From positions 124,001 to 188,000 of the forward strand of contig NZ_JAKZGR010000004.1 in the NCBI RefSeq assembly GCF_022549675.1: a stretch of 64,000 bases of DNA. Reading direction: 5' to 3'. Made by a program: the position numbers and the translations under genes. Of the stretch, positions 42,866-52,027 are shown one piece after another. Source of the stretch: Belliella kenyensis. Lineage in GTDB: Bacteria > Bacteroidota > Bacteroidia > Cytophagales > Cyclobacteriaceae. Numbering within the stretch: the first letter of the stretch is position 1; the number at the start of each line of letters is the position of its first letter. Under the pieces are notes generated by a model, which saw nothing but the letters and a program-made list of their open reading frames with translations, was not told where the DNA came from and searched no databases.

Positions 42866-45800
42866 TTATTCAGCTTTCAAAGGTATATCGATAATTATCG
42901 TAGTACCACGATTGGGATAGCTATCTACTTCAAAAGTTCCCCCTAGTAGTTTTGTCTTAGATTGTATGGTCATAAATCCCAATCCATGTACGATCTGATT
43001 CATGTCCATTCCCTTACCATTATCCTCCATCAATATATTCACCCTATCTATATGCTTGATAAGTTGAAGTGTGGCATGTGTTGCCTGAGAATGTTTTATG
43101 GTGTTTTGAAGGAGCTCTTGGCAAATTCTAAAAATTGATATCTCAACTTTCTCAAATACTCTTCTTGAAAAACCTAATATCTGAAGGTCGATATTGAGAA
43201 TCCCCGATGAGTTTATTTTTTCAACAAAGGAATCAAGAGTTACTTTCAAACCAAATTTTTTCAGTGAAGCAGGTGCCATATGATGGGCTATTCTCCTCAA
43301 TTCTTCAATCGACTCATCTAGCATGACCAAAGTATCCTTGTGGGAAGTTGATTCACTGAATGCTCCATTTTTGTCTACTTGCTCATACAATCCATTCAGC
43401 TTGAGCCTTACTGTGGATAGCATCGACCCCAAGCTATCATGCAAATCACTCGCTATGCGATTTCTCTCTTTGTCTTGAATCTCCATAAGATCTTTAAGGT
43501 GATCATTGTTCTGCTGCTGAATGATCTTCGCCAGCCTTTGCTTCTCATACATCTCATTTGTAATATCATTGTTGAGTTGAATGGTCTGCTCATGGATCAT
43601 GGCATTTTCTAGGATAATAGCACCTTGATTTGAGGTGATTTTTATCCATTTAAGGAGATTTTTGGAATACCAATTTTTCATAAAACAGTTTTCTAGATAA
43701 ATCACCATAGAAAGATATCCTGTGATATTGATTGGTAAGATTAAAAAGCTTTTTACATTCCTCTCTTTGAGTCTATCTAATTCTATGGAGGGCATTTCCT
43801 GATCTATATCATCTACCTGAAGCAGGTTCTTTGTCTTGTGAGCATATAGGATCAATGACTCCGGATAATCCAGTTTCTCAGAGTTATTCAACAATGAAAG
43901 GGAGCTAGAGGTCAACACATTATCTCTTTCTTTTTGTAACTTCACCACAACACCTGAAGATCCCGAGAATCTCAGAAGAAGAACCATGAGTTTTCTTATC
44001 AAAGAAGTAACTTCAAGGTCACTGCTCAACTCTTGCTGAATCGTCTCAATATCAATATCCCAAACTAGGTCTACACGATTCAAAAACGCCTGATATTGTT
44101 GCAGCAGTTGATTGGCTTTAGCTACAGCCCCCCAGTTACTGAATGCTTCCACAGACTCCAAGATTAATGTATGGGCTTTTTTTGAATTAATATTCAATGT
44201 CAAGTGATGCTTTGCGAACAATTCCTTGGTCACTCCTTCCATAAAATAATCTTGTTCTATCAACTTTAGCGTTTGTCTATAGGCTTTGGATGCCTCCGAT
44301 TGATTACCCAAAATTCTACTCATCTCGGCCTGAAGTAAGCAGTAAATCTTCAAATAATTCAATGGTGAGGATTTTGACCATAGGGAGAAGGAATTTAGAA
44401 TTTCATCTAAGACTTGGATATATCTCTTTTGCTGGTCTGCGTCATAACTATACCAACATTGAGTAATCGACAAAAATCGGATAAATAAGTTTGCAGGAAC
44501 CAACGGAGAGCCTTCCTGAAGCTTTCTATTCTGATCAGCTTCACTTGCAGCCTTTTCTGCCAATTTATAGAAACCAAATAGGAAATAGTATTTTGCCCAA
44601 ACATAAAACCTATAAAACTTTTCTTCTTGGACTGTCAATTGTGCTGCAAATGAGGATCCTTGGATTCTCGGAATGGAGAAGATCGTATCTCTCCCCATGA
44701 GGTAATCTATCAGGCTCTTTTGGTAATGGGTGATGTAATAGGTGAGCTCATTTTCAGGATATAAATTTTGGAAATCTTGATCAATAACTTCTGAAAGTGG
44801 CCCTCCAGAGAGAAATCTCAGATTCAACAAGTGAGTGCTCAGTATATATTGGCCTATATAATCCCCTGATCGCTTACCCGCCTCCATGCCTGATTGGAGG
44901 AGTGAAAAGCTATCTGCAAACGGATCTTTCCATGTCTGGACATAAAATGCAAAAACACCGTATACCCTACATCTGAGATTCAAATCCCCAAGCTCTTGAT
45001 TGATCGATAGACCAATTTTCCCATACTCAAAACCTCTAGAAATCTCCCCTGATATGATCAGCATTCTTGCATAAGAAACATAGCCTATGGCCTTTACTGC
45101 GGAAGGAGTACCAGGCTTGTCTGACATCAAGATAATATTCATCGATGCCCAAGTCATCATCAAGTCTGATGTATGATGTAGCGCCATACCCCCCACGTAC
45201 AGCAAGTTCAATACATGGTTGTTCTTATTGGTAAATGAAGTTCTCTGCTGAACAAATTTTGCTTTTTCCTGATTATCAAGATGCTTTTTGAGCTGATCCA
45301 ATTCTTGAAGGAGTCGGCGCTTTGTTTGAGGAATTTGAAACCCCAGTTCATTGAGACTCTCTTTGAGTATTTGAAAAGCCTTTCTGTATCGACCTAGGTG
45401 GCTATTGATTACGATTTTCAATAAATATGGATCTATCCTTTTCTCAAAAGAAAAGAACCTTTCTAGCAAAAAGTCAAGATGAATTTCTGCAAAATCATAC
45501 TCACCAAGCTCATACTCCGCCCTTGCAAGCTGAAGAAATGAGTTCCAAGTCAAATCTGACACTTCCTCCCATTTACAATTCCCAAGATGAATGTTACATA
45601 TTTTGAAGAATTCCTTAGCCTGCTCTATTTGCTTATGCTTTTTTGCAGCCATTCCTGCTTTATAGTTGATCTCTGCAGCTAATCTTTCCTCCATATTCCT
45701 TAAGACTGCTGGTAATGCTTTGTTCAGGTGATTGGCTGCATGAATTATATCTTTTGATTCCTCTAGCTCAAAGAATCGATGATGGTAAAGTTTTGCAAGC

Positions 45801-46996
45801 TGATAATGATTGCTAATCAGCTCATCAGCATCTATTCCTTGATAGACTAGTTCGGCCAAGTGCATTTGAGTGACATTGATCCTCTCTTCTTGAAGTGTCA
45901 AAAGACCAAAACTTGCACATTGAGCCAGTAATTCATCAAAGTCCTTTTGATCTTCGCCAAGCCATTTGAATACTAAGTCTTTGGAAATACTGCCAGCGCA
46001 AGCTACGAAATTGACTAATCTTTGAGCATCTAGGGTCAATCTACCCATGTGGATATTGAGGATATTCTGTTTGTTCAGCCCTTTGAAGGCTTTGTTGATT
46101 TGGGATATTTCTCCATGTAGCAATCCATCTTTTAGAAATAAAAGGGCTGAATTCTTGAGGTTTTCTACGATGAGCTGCAGTAGAAAAAAATCCCCTTGAC
46201 ATAGCCTGTGACAAGTTTCAACCAATTGCGAATCACATTTACCTTCTAGCTGATTCTCAATATAGGCTTTCGTTTGGCCAAAGTACAATTCCTTGATATT
46301 CAATCTAAAAATATGCTGTTTTTCAAAACTTAGACTATCTAGAATATTTTTGGAGACGGCTGATTGATCAAATGTCGTCCGCTGTTCTCCTATCCAGATT
46401 AGCTTATCAGTCTTTAGTTCTGTGAGCAAAAAACTCAAGAAATTAGCTCCTGGACTATCCATCCATTGTAAATTGTCTGTAAACAAAAAGAGTGGCTCAC
46501 TAAAAAAATCACTTATGAAACTAAAAATCTTACTCAAAATAGGATAAACTTGGTTTTCTACCTTGGGGATCAAAAACTGATTTGTCAGAGGGTTGATCTC
46601 TGAAATGATAGAAAGCTCTGGGAAATAATCTAGTGCAAGGACATAGTCTGACCCTAATTCCTCCAGCAGCTTATGAGAAAAATCTTTGAACTCATCTTCT
46701 TTTAACCTGCTATATATCTGACTTAAAAAATTTGACAATCCATTTCTAAATCCGGCATATGGGACATTTTTTTGACTAGAAAAATGTCTGAGAATCAGCA
46801 CTGGAACACGAGAACTCAGATCAGACAAAAATCCTTCAATGAGATAAGTTTTTCCAGAGCCAGCATATCCTGAAATCAATACCCCTCTTGCACAGGTGTT
46901 GCGATTGCCATGCAACATCTCATTTACCGTTTTTTCTAAAATCTGTCGATTTTTTTCACTCAGACCTTCACGCTTACTTATCTTGCCAGTTTTCAT
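42866..46996 (-). CDS. Large ATPase-histidine kinase sensor (AAA_16/STAND-type, GAF, HisKA_3, HATPase)
   Basis: The 1376-residue protein has no signal peptide or membrane helix, so it is probably cytoplasmic. Domains in order are: an AAA_16/STAND-type ATPase with Walker A SGYAGSGKT (42-50) and Walker B-type LFLFTDNLQW (169-178); a long helical, TPR-like middle (about 400-1000); and a GAF-like domain (about 1010-1140). A short coiled coil and a HisKA_3 dimerisation box IASDLHDSLGSML follow, with the phosphorylated His near 1184. The HATPase domain carries NTIKHSQATH, DNGKGMD and GLGFMTIQ. It lacks the protein-kinase domain often found in such fusions. The obvious partner is the LuxR-type response regulator at 52028-52675. 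It replaces the usual hybrid two-component or anti-sigma regulator of SusCD loci. Confidence 0.9.
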   Translation of the reverse strand: MKTGKISKREGLSEKNRQILEKTVNEMLHGNRNTCARGVLISGYAGSGKTYLIEGFLSDLSSRVPVLILRHFSSQKNVPYAGFRNGLSNFLSQIYSRLKEDEFKDFSHKLLEELGSDYVLALDYFPELSIISEINPLTNQFLIPKVENQVYPILSKIFSFISDFFSEPLFLFTDNLQWMDSPGANFLSFLLTELKTDKLIWIGEQRTTFDQSAVSKNILDSLSFEKQHIFRLNIKELYFGQTKAYIENQLEGKCDSQLVETCHRLCQGDFFLLQLIVENLKNSALLFLKDGLLHGEISQINKAFKGLNKQNILNIHMGRLTLDAQRLVNFVACAGSISKDLVFKWLGEDQKDFDELLAQCASFGLLTLQEERINVTQMHLAELVYQGIDADELISNHYQLAKLYHHRFFELEESKDIIHAANHLNKALPAVLRNMEERLAAEINYKAGMAAKKHKQIEQAKEFFKICNIHLGNCKWEEVSDLTWNSFLQLARAEYELGEYDFAEIHLDFLLERFFSFEKRIDPYLLKIVINSHLGRYRKAFQILKESLNELGFQIPQTKRRLLQELDQLKKHLDNQEKAKFVQQRTSFTNKNNHVLNLLYVGGMALHHTSDLMMTWASMNIILMSDKPGTPSAVKAIGYVSYARMLIISGEISRGFEYGKIGLSINQELGDLNLRCRVYGVFAFYVQTWKDPFADSFSLLQSGMEAGKRSGDYIGQYILSTHLLNLRFLSGGPLSEVIDQDFQNLYPENELTYYITHYQKSLIDYLMGRDTIFSIPRIQGSSFAAQLTVQEEKFYRFYVWAKYYFLFGFYKLAEKAASEADQNRKLQEGSPLVPANLFIRFLSITQCWYSYDADQQKRYIQVLDEILNSFSLWSKSSPLNYLKIYCLLQAEMSRILGNQSEASKAYRQTLKLIEQDYFMEGVTKELFAKHHLTLNINSKKAHTLILESVEAFSNWGAVAKANQLLQQYQAFLNRVDLVWDIDIETIQQELSSDLEVTSLIRKLMVLLLRFSGSSGVVVKLQKERDNVLTSSSLSLLNNSEKLDYPESLILYAHKTKNLLQVDDIDQEMPSIELDRLKERNVKSFLILPINITGYLSMVIYLENCFMKNWYSKNLLKWIKITSNQGAIILENAMIHEQTIQLNNDITNEMYEKQRLAKIIQQQNNDHLKDLMEIQDKERNRIASDLHDSLGSMLSTVRLKLNGLYEQVDKNGAFSESTSHKDTLVMLDESIEELRRIAHHMAPASLKKFGLKVTLDSFVEKINSSGILNIDLQILGFSRRVFEKVEISIFRICQELLQNTIKHSQATHATLQLIKHIDRVNILMEDNGKGMDMNQIVHGLGFMTIQSKTKLLGGTFEVDSYPNRGTTIIIDIPLKAE

Positions 46997-47137
46997 TGTG
47001 CCTCAATATTCGGAACTAAGATAAAATTAAAAATAAACTGGACATTATCCTATTCAAGGATACATTCCTACCTGTGGAGGATAAATTGCCAAATTCTTGG
47101 AAAAACATGAAAAGGATCATTTATAAAAGCTATCAGG

Positions 47138-48589
47138 CTACATCTCAGATTTCTTACTAAGCAATAACAATCCAAGGCATGTAAAAGAAGCATTGACAAT
47201 CAAAATTTCGAATCCAAACCGATACCCATAAAACCACGCTTCACTATGCTGATCCAAAATGTAAGAAAGTACTGGGCTAGCCACACATACCAATGGAATC
47301 CAACGATCCTTCGTCTCCCTTTTGCTCAGCAGTCCAAATGCAAACAAACCTAAAATTGGCCCATAAGTGAATCCAGCGGCTTTAAAAACTGCACTTACTA
47401 CACTGCTATCATTGAGCTCATTGAATACCACAATCACCAAAAACACCAACAAACAAAATCCTACGTGGACCAATTTTCTGGTTGTGTTGTTAAATTTCAA
47501 GGATTTTTTATTGCTTGGTAAGCCCAAAATATCTACACAAAACGATGTCGTCAGTGCTGTCAAGGCAGAATCTGCACTTGAAAATGCTGCTGCAATAATC
47601 CCCAACATGAAAGCCATCGCTGTAAGGGTACCTAGGTTATTCAATGCCAATAATGGGTAGAATTCGTCTGAACTACTCGGAATCGTAAGTTGATGAACTT
47701 CTGCAAAAGTATAAAGCAAAACGCCAAGGCTAAGAAAGAGTGTCGTCGAAAAGAAAAATGAAACTGAAAACCAGAAAATGTTTTTCTGAGCCTCCGCTTT
47801 GTTTTTACATGTCAAATTCTTTTGCATGACATTTTGATCCAAGCCATTCATAGCTATGGTAATGAAGACTCCAGACACGAACATTTTAAAAAAATTTCTA
47901 TCAGACAAGATGTCCCATTCAAACACAGTAGACATATCGCTACTACCTATAAGCTGAGCAAGCTCCACTGGCCCTAGGCTCAACTCTCTGCTGATAATGA
48001 TGATAGTCACTGTCACGGCAGCCAATAAAAACATCGTCTGTAAGGTGTCCGTCCAGACAATAGTCTTCACACCACTACTCACAGTATAAAGATATATCAG
48101 AAGTAAGGTAATCAGAACTGTAAGAAAAAATGGGACCCCAAATGCTTCAAAAAACCCAATCTGAAGCGCCGTGGCTGCTAGGAACAGTCTAAACGATGCT
48201 CCGATTGTTTGAGAAATAATAAAAAATACAGATCCTGACTTGTAAGCACCTCTACCAAACCTATTTTGGAGATATTCATAGATTGAGATGAGCTGCATCT
48301 TGTAAAACAAAGGTATCAATATGGTAGCTATGAGTGCATACCCTACCATATTGCCCATTACGAACTGTAAATATGTCCACTGCTTTGATTCTACTTCTCC
48401 AGGGACGGATATGAAAGTAACCCCAGATAGAGAGGCTCCAATCATCCCAAATGCTACCAAAATCCACGAAGACTGTCTATTTGCTGTGTAAAATGTCATG
48501 TGATCTGACTTTCTAGAAGTCAGATAACTGATCAAAATCAACAACATAAAATACACTACTACGACTCCAAAGACCAATCCCTGCCCCAT
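47138..48589 (-). CDS. Sodium:solute symporter family transporter (possible MurNAc importer)
   Basis: A 483-residue integral inner-membrane protein with about 13 hydrophobic helices. It carries SSS-family features such as GMIGASLSGVTFISVPGEV, TDTLQTMFLL and MAFMLGIIAAAFSSADSALTALTTSF (Na-binding region). It is in line with a glycoside hydrolase, murQ and a sugar kinase (spacing 43 bp to the hydrolase gene). A MurT-like role, importing N-acetylmuramic acid or a related amino sugar across the inner membrane, is the best inference. Sialic acid or GlcNAc transport are alternatives. Confidence 0.88.
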   Translation of the reverse strand: MGQGLVFGVVVVYFMLLILISYLTSRKSDHMTFYTANRQSSWILVAFGMIGASLSGVTFISVPGEVESKQWTYLQFVMGNMVGYALIATILIPLFYKMQLISIYEYLQNRFGRGAYKSGSVFFIISQTIGASFRLFLAATALQIGFFEAFGVPFFLTVLITLLLIYLYTVSSGVKTIVWTDTLQTMFLLAAVTVTIIIISRELSLGPVELAQLIGSSDMSTVFEWDILSDRNFFKMFVSGVFITIAMNGLDQNVMQKNLTCKNKAEAQKNIFWFSVSFFFSTTLFLSLGVLLYTFAEVHQLTIPSSSDEFYPLLALNNLGTLTAMAFMLGIIAAAFSSADSALTALTTSFCVDILGLPSNKKSLKFNNTTRKLVHVGFCLLVFLVIVVFNELNDSSVVSAVFKAAGFTYGPILGLFAFGLLSKRETKDRWIPLVCVASPVLSYILDQHSEAWFYGYRFGFEILIVNASFTCLGLLLLSKKSEM

Positions 48590-48631
48590 ATTCCAAACTT
48601 AAATGATTTAAAAAACTAAAGCCTTCATAGA

Positions 48632-50185
48632 TTATCTCTTTTTCACATTGCCTTGGACAGCTTTTTTCTCTCCTTTTGTCATCACATTAATTTTCTCACT
48701 CAATTCTCCTTCTTGGTGTAGCCTATTCACAGCAGAAACCTGATAGGTATAAGCCTCTCTTTTTTTAGCTTTATGATCTACCCATACTTGCTCTGTATAG
48801 CTGCTTTTGGGTATGATAGTCAAAATATGAGCTGGGTTTTCAGTATCTAATGCTGTTTTTGCATCAGATCTGTAAATGACATAGTAAGCTTGATTACCCA
48901 CACTTTGATCTTTCCAAGTCAGCTTTACTCCATCTCTCGGGCTACCCTCGACAGTTAATATTTGTGGAGGAGAAGGAGGGTCACTTTTTATCCATGGCAT
49001 TTCAGGTATCAAGGCTGGATAAGAATATATTTTTCCTAGCTGGGTATTTACATCTCGCTTGTTTTCACCAATAGTTTTGGCTGAAAAGTACATGCTCCCA
49101 TGTACTTTTTCGAAAGTTCTATTGAATTCCACTTGATTCTTGATTTCTTCGGGATCTTCCCAGCCTTTCTCACCTACCCTATATATCCCTTGTCCAATAT
49201 ACAAATGGCGACCGAAGGAATTCTCTTCCCACCATTTCACTAGGGTTTTGTACTCTGCCTTTTCGAATCCTATATGCCAATAAAGCTGTGGAGTAATATA
49301 ATCTATCCATCCCTTTTCCAACCATTTCAAAACATCGGCATACAAATCATCATAATTGGTAACTCCAGCCTGCGTATCAGACCCTCTTGGGTCTTTGTCT
49401 TTGTTTCTCCAAACACCAAAAGGACTAATTCCAAATTTCACAAAAGGTTTTTCTTGCTTGATTCTTTGACTAAGTTCTTCTACGAAAAAATCAACATTGT
49501 ATCTTCTCCACTCATCAATATCCTCGTAGCTTTCTCTACCATATTTCTCATAAGATTTATCATCTGGGAAGTTTTCATTTGCCACTTTATAAGGATAGAA
49601 ATAGTCATCAAAGTGCACTGCATCAAGATCATAATGCCTCACTACTTCCATGATAGCATCAAATACAAATGCTCTAGCTTCTGGAATTCCTGGATCGTAG
49701 TACCATTTTCCACCATATTTCACAAACCATTCTGGATGCTTTACCATGGGATGTTCATCTGATGGGGTGAAATCCTTGCTCATACTTGCTCTGTAAGGAT
49801 TGAACCAAGCATGAAACTCAAGACCTCTCTTTCTTGCTTCTTCTATCATGAAAGTCAATGGATTGTAATAAGAATCTGGTGCCGCGGACTGCTCACCCGT
49901 CAGAAAAGCGGACCACGGTTCATAGCTCGATGGATAAAATGTATCCGCTGTAGGTCGAATCTGCATGATGATAGCATTCATGCCTGAGGCTTTAAGCTGA
50001 TCTAGTAGCTTTACATATTGCTCCTTTTGCAGCTGTGAACTCAAGCCACGTTGATTTGGCCAATCGATGTTTTCCACAGTAGCGATCCATGCAGCTCTCA
50101 TCTCCCTTTTTGGAGCATTTTGAGCAAAGGAATCCTTTGGATAGAAAATATGGATAGTCAAAAAAATGATCAAGAAATATTTCAT
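48632..50185 (-). CDS. GHL10 (DUF187)-family glycoside hydrolase with fibronectin-III-like C-terminus
   Basis: The product has 517 residues from ATG 50185. The alternative start 18 bp upstream adds MMSTCT before the signal peptide (1-22, ending DSFAQ). The GHL10 barrel spans about 28-380, with REMRAAWIATVENIDWP, GLEFHAWFNPYR, LDAVHFDDYFYPY (probable catalytic Asp/Asp), KFGISPFGVWRNK and DYITPQLYW. Residues about 405-510 form a fibronectin type III-like module. The family is found in Gram-negative and Gram-positive bacteria with poorly defined substrates. Its position between murQ and the symporter points to a peptidoglycan or amino-sugar glycan substrate. Confidence 0.9.
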   Translation of the reverse strand: MKYFLIIFLTIHIFYPKDSFAQNAPKREMRAAWIATVENIDWPNQRGLSSQLQKEQYVKLLDQLKASGMNAIIMQIRPTADTFYPSSYEPWSAFLTGEQSAAPDSYYNPLTFMIEEARKRGLEFHAWFNPYRASMSKDFTPSDEHPMVKHPEWFVKYGGKWYYDPGIPEARAFVFDAIMEVVRHYDLDAVHFDDYFYPYKVANENFPDDKSYEKYGRESYEDIDEWRRYNVDFFVEELSQRIKQEKPFVKFGISPFGVWRNKDKDPRGSDTQAGVTNYDDLYADVLKWLEKGWIDYITPQLYWHIGFEKAEYKTLVKWWEENSFGRHLYIGQGIYRVGEKGWEDPEEIKNQVEFNRTFEKVHGSMYFSAKTIGENKRDVNTQLGKIYSYPALIPEMPWIKSDPPSPPQILTVEGSPRDGVKLTWKDQSVGNQAYYVIYRSDAKTALDTENPAHILTIIPKSSYTEQVWVDHKAKKREAYTYQVSAVNRLHQEGELSEKINVMTKGEKKAVQGNVKKR

Positions 50186-50222
50186 GGTACAAGTTGACAT
50201 CATGACTGGATTTAGGGTTTAT

Positions 50223-51023
50223 TTAAATATTTTCTAATACTGCTTTTACAGAGCCGTGTTTCAAAAGCAAAGCTTTGGCTTGCTCTTGACTAAGCTCAGG
50301 TAATACTTCTACTATCATCCTTATACCTCTTTGAATTAGCTTTTGATTGCTAAGTTGCATATTGATCATTTTATTTCCTTTCACTTTGCCTAGCTTGATC
50401 ATCAGGGCAGTGCTGATCATATTGAGTATCAATTTCTGCGCTGTACCAGATTTCATTCTAGTACTGCCAGTGACGAATTCAGGTCCTACTACCGCTTCTA
50501 TTGGGACATCCACATGTTTTGCCAATTCAGATCCTTCATTGCATGTAATGCATGCTGTCAATACACCATGAGCCTTGCTAGCTTTGACTCCTCCGATCAC
50601 ATAAGGAGTACGTCCTGATGCAGCTATACCAACCACTGTATCAAGATCTGAAAGATGATATGCTTGCAGGTCTTTCCAAGCTTGATCGATATCATCTTCG
50701 GCTCCTTCCACTGCCTTCCTAATGGCAGCATCGCCTCCAGCTATCAGGCCTACTACCAGATCTGGACTTGCTCCATAGGTAGGGGGAATTTCTGATGCGT
50801 CTAGAATTCCTAATCGCCCAGAGGTACCTGCACCTATGTAAAACAACCTTCCGCCTTGCTCGAATCTCGACACCAACTGATCTAGTAGAAGTTGAATGCT
50901 TGGTATACATTTTTGTACTGCCATTGCCACCTGTTGGTCTTCCTGATTTATCCCATTCAATATCTCTATCGTTGACATTTTTTCAAGGTCAACATATTTA
51001 GAATCTAATTCTGTAGTGGTCAT
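50223..51023 (-). CDS. murQ: N-acetylmuramic acid 6-phosphate etherase
   Basis: A 266-residue SIS-domain lyase that cleaves the lactyl ether of MurNAc-6-phosphate to give GlcNAc-6-phosphate and D-lactate in the cytoplasm. The sugar-phosphate loop GAGTSGRLG is at 64-72. The catalytic glutamate E78 is in the hallmark ASEIPPTYG. The GPEFVTGSTRMKSGTAQKLILNM segment (about 188-210) is complete. It is about 30 residues shorter than E. coli MurQ at the C-terminus but similar to other Bacteroidota forms, with no motif lost. It starts 38 bp after the kinase gene and ends 38 bp before the hydrolase start, consistent with one operon. Confidence 0.96.
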   Translation of the reverse strand: MTTTELDSKYVDLEKMSTIEILNGINQEDQQVAMAVQKCIPSIQLLLDQLVSRFEQGGRLFYIGAGTSGRLGILDASEIPPTYGASPDLVVGLIAGGDAAIRKAVEGAEDDIDQAWKDLQAYHLSDLDTVVGIAASGRTPYVIGGVKASKAHGVLTACITCNEGSELAKHVDVPIEAVVGPEFVTGSTRMKSGTAQKLILNMISTALMIKLGKVKGNKMINMQLSNQKLIQRGIRMIVEVLPELSQEQAKALLLKHGSVKAVLENI

Positions 51024-51061
51024 CTCTAATTATTTTATTTGAATCTTTGATTTGAAAATCA

Positions 51062-51913
51062 TCATACTTTGACGCCTGTATGATACTGTATCAATCCCTC
51101 CATGGGATTCTTGACGATCTGATTGATCTCAATATGCAACCTTGCAGCCTCCTCTACTATAAAAGATTTAAAATGAAAAGCCACAGATCCCACTATGGTA
51201 ATTGGCAAATTTTCATTTTCTGGAAAGTATGGTAAAACAAAATATTCGAAAAACTTCCTGAAGTTTTGGCTAATCACCTGAGCAAACTCTTCCACCTCAC
51301 TGTATTGCAAAAGGAAAGGCACAAAAGAAGCCAAAAACCTATTCACAAAAGGCAAGTTATACAAGCTATCTAAAATTTCTCTGTCATCTAATTGGTAGAA
51401 ATCATAGAATTCTTTGGTAATGTCTACAGGAAGTTTTTTTTGCAACACTAGAGAAAGTACGTCTTTCCCCATGACTGCTCCGCTTCCATAGTCTGCCAGA
51501 AGGTATCCTAATGAAGGGACATTATTTATTATCTTTTCACCATCATACACACATGAATTTGCTCCAGTACCTATAATGCATGATATTCCGGGGGCATTTT
51601 GAAGAGTACTTCTAGCTCCTCCGAGTATGTCTCCCTCCACCTGAATATCAAAGGCATTAGGCAATACAGTTTCTAATACATTTTGGATGATTGAGGCTTT
51701 CTTAATTTTTCCGCAGCCTGCTCCATAGAACAATATCCTGTCCACATCATTCACTTGATTGCCCACTACGCTTGAAGCTACCTCCTGTATTTGACGTTCA
51801 CTTACAAAATATGGATTCAGACCTATGGTGGTTTGAGTTTTGACTTTGTGCCCTTCAGCGTCTAAAAATATCCAGTTCGTTTTGGTGGATCCACTATCTG
51901 CAATCAATATCAT
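51062..51913 (-). CDS. BadF/BadG-type N-acetylhexosamine kinase (probable MurNAc or GlcNAc kinase)
   Basis: The product has 283 residues from ATG 51913. Fifteen further in-frame codons upstream (MPILVLHVLNVIQKS) precede the conserved start and are rejected. ASKHA-fold features include phosphate-1 DSGSTKTNW (6-14), the FYGAGCGKIKK segment, CIIGTGANSCVYDG (adenosine/phosphate loop) and GYLLADYGSGAVMGK. The family includes the N-acetylglucosamine and N-acetylmuramate kinases (MurK) that act before MurQ. With murQ immediately downstream, it should phosphorylate imported MurNAc at O6. Its promoter region contains the second copy of the 18-bp dyad. Confidence 0.88.
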   Translation of the reverse strand: MILIADSGSTKTNWIFLDAEGHKVKTQTTIGLNPYFVSERQIQEVASSVVGNQVNDVDRILFYGAGCGKIKKASIIQNVLETVLPNAFDIQVEGDILGGARSTLQNAPGISCIIGTGANSCVYDGEKIINNVPSLGYLLADYGSGAVMGKDVLSLVLQKKLPVDITKEFYDFYQLDDREILDSLYNLPFVNRFLASFVPFLLQYSEVEEFAQVISQNFRKFFEYFVLPYFPENENLPITIVGSVAFHFKSFIVEEAARLHIEINQIVKNPMEGLIQYHTGVKV

Positions 51914-52000
51914 AGATTTTTGAATAACGTTTAAAACATGCAATACCAAAATTGGCATTGACTCATCATTACAAAAATCAATTTTATTTTAGGCATTCAT

Positions 52001-52018
52001 ATCCCTGAAAATGGGGAT
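52001..52018. promoter_or_regulatory. Candidate operator, copy 2 (ATCCCTGAAAATGGGGAT)
   Basis: The arms ATCCC and GGGAT are conserved and the centre TGAAAA is the same as in copy 1. It lies 88 bp upstream of the sugar-kinase start and 10 bp after the response-regulator stop codon. Confidence 0.5.
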
Positions 52019-52027
52019 TTCCTATAA

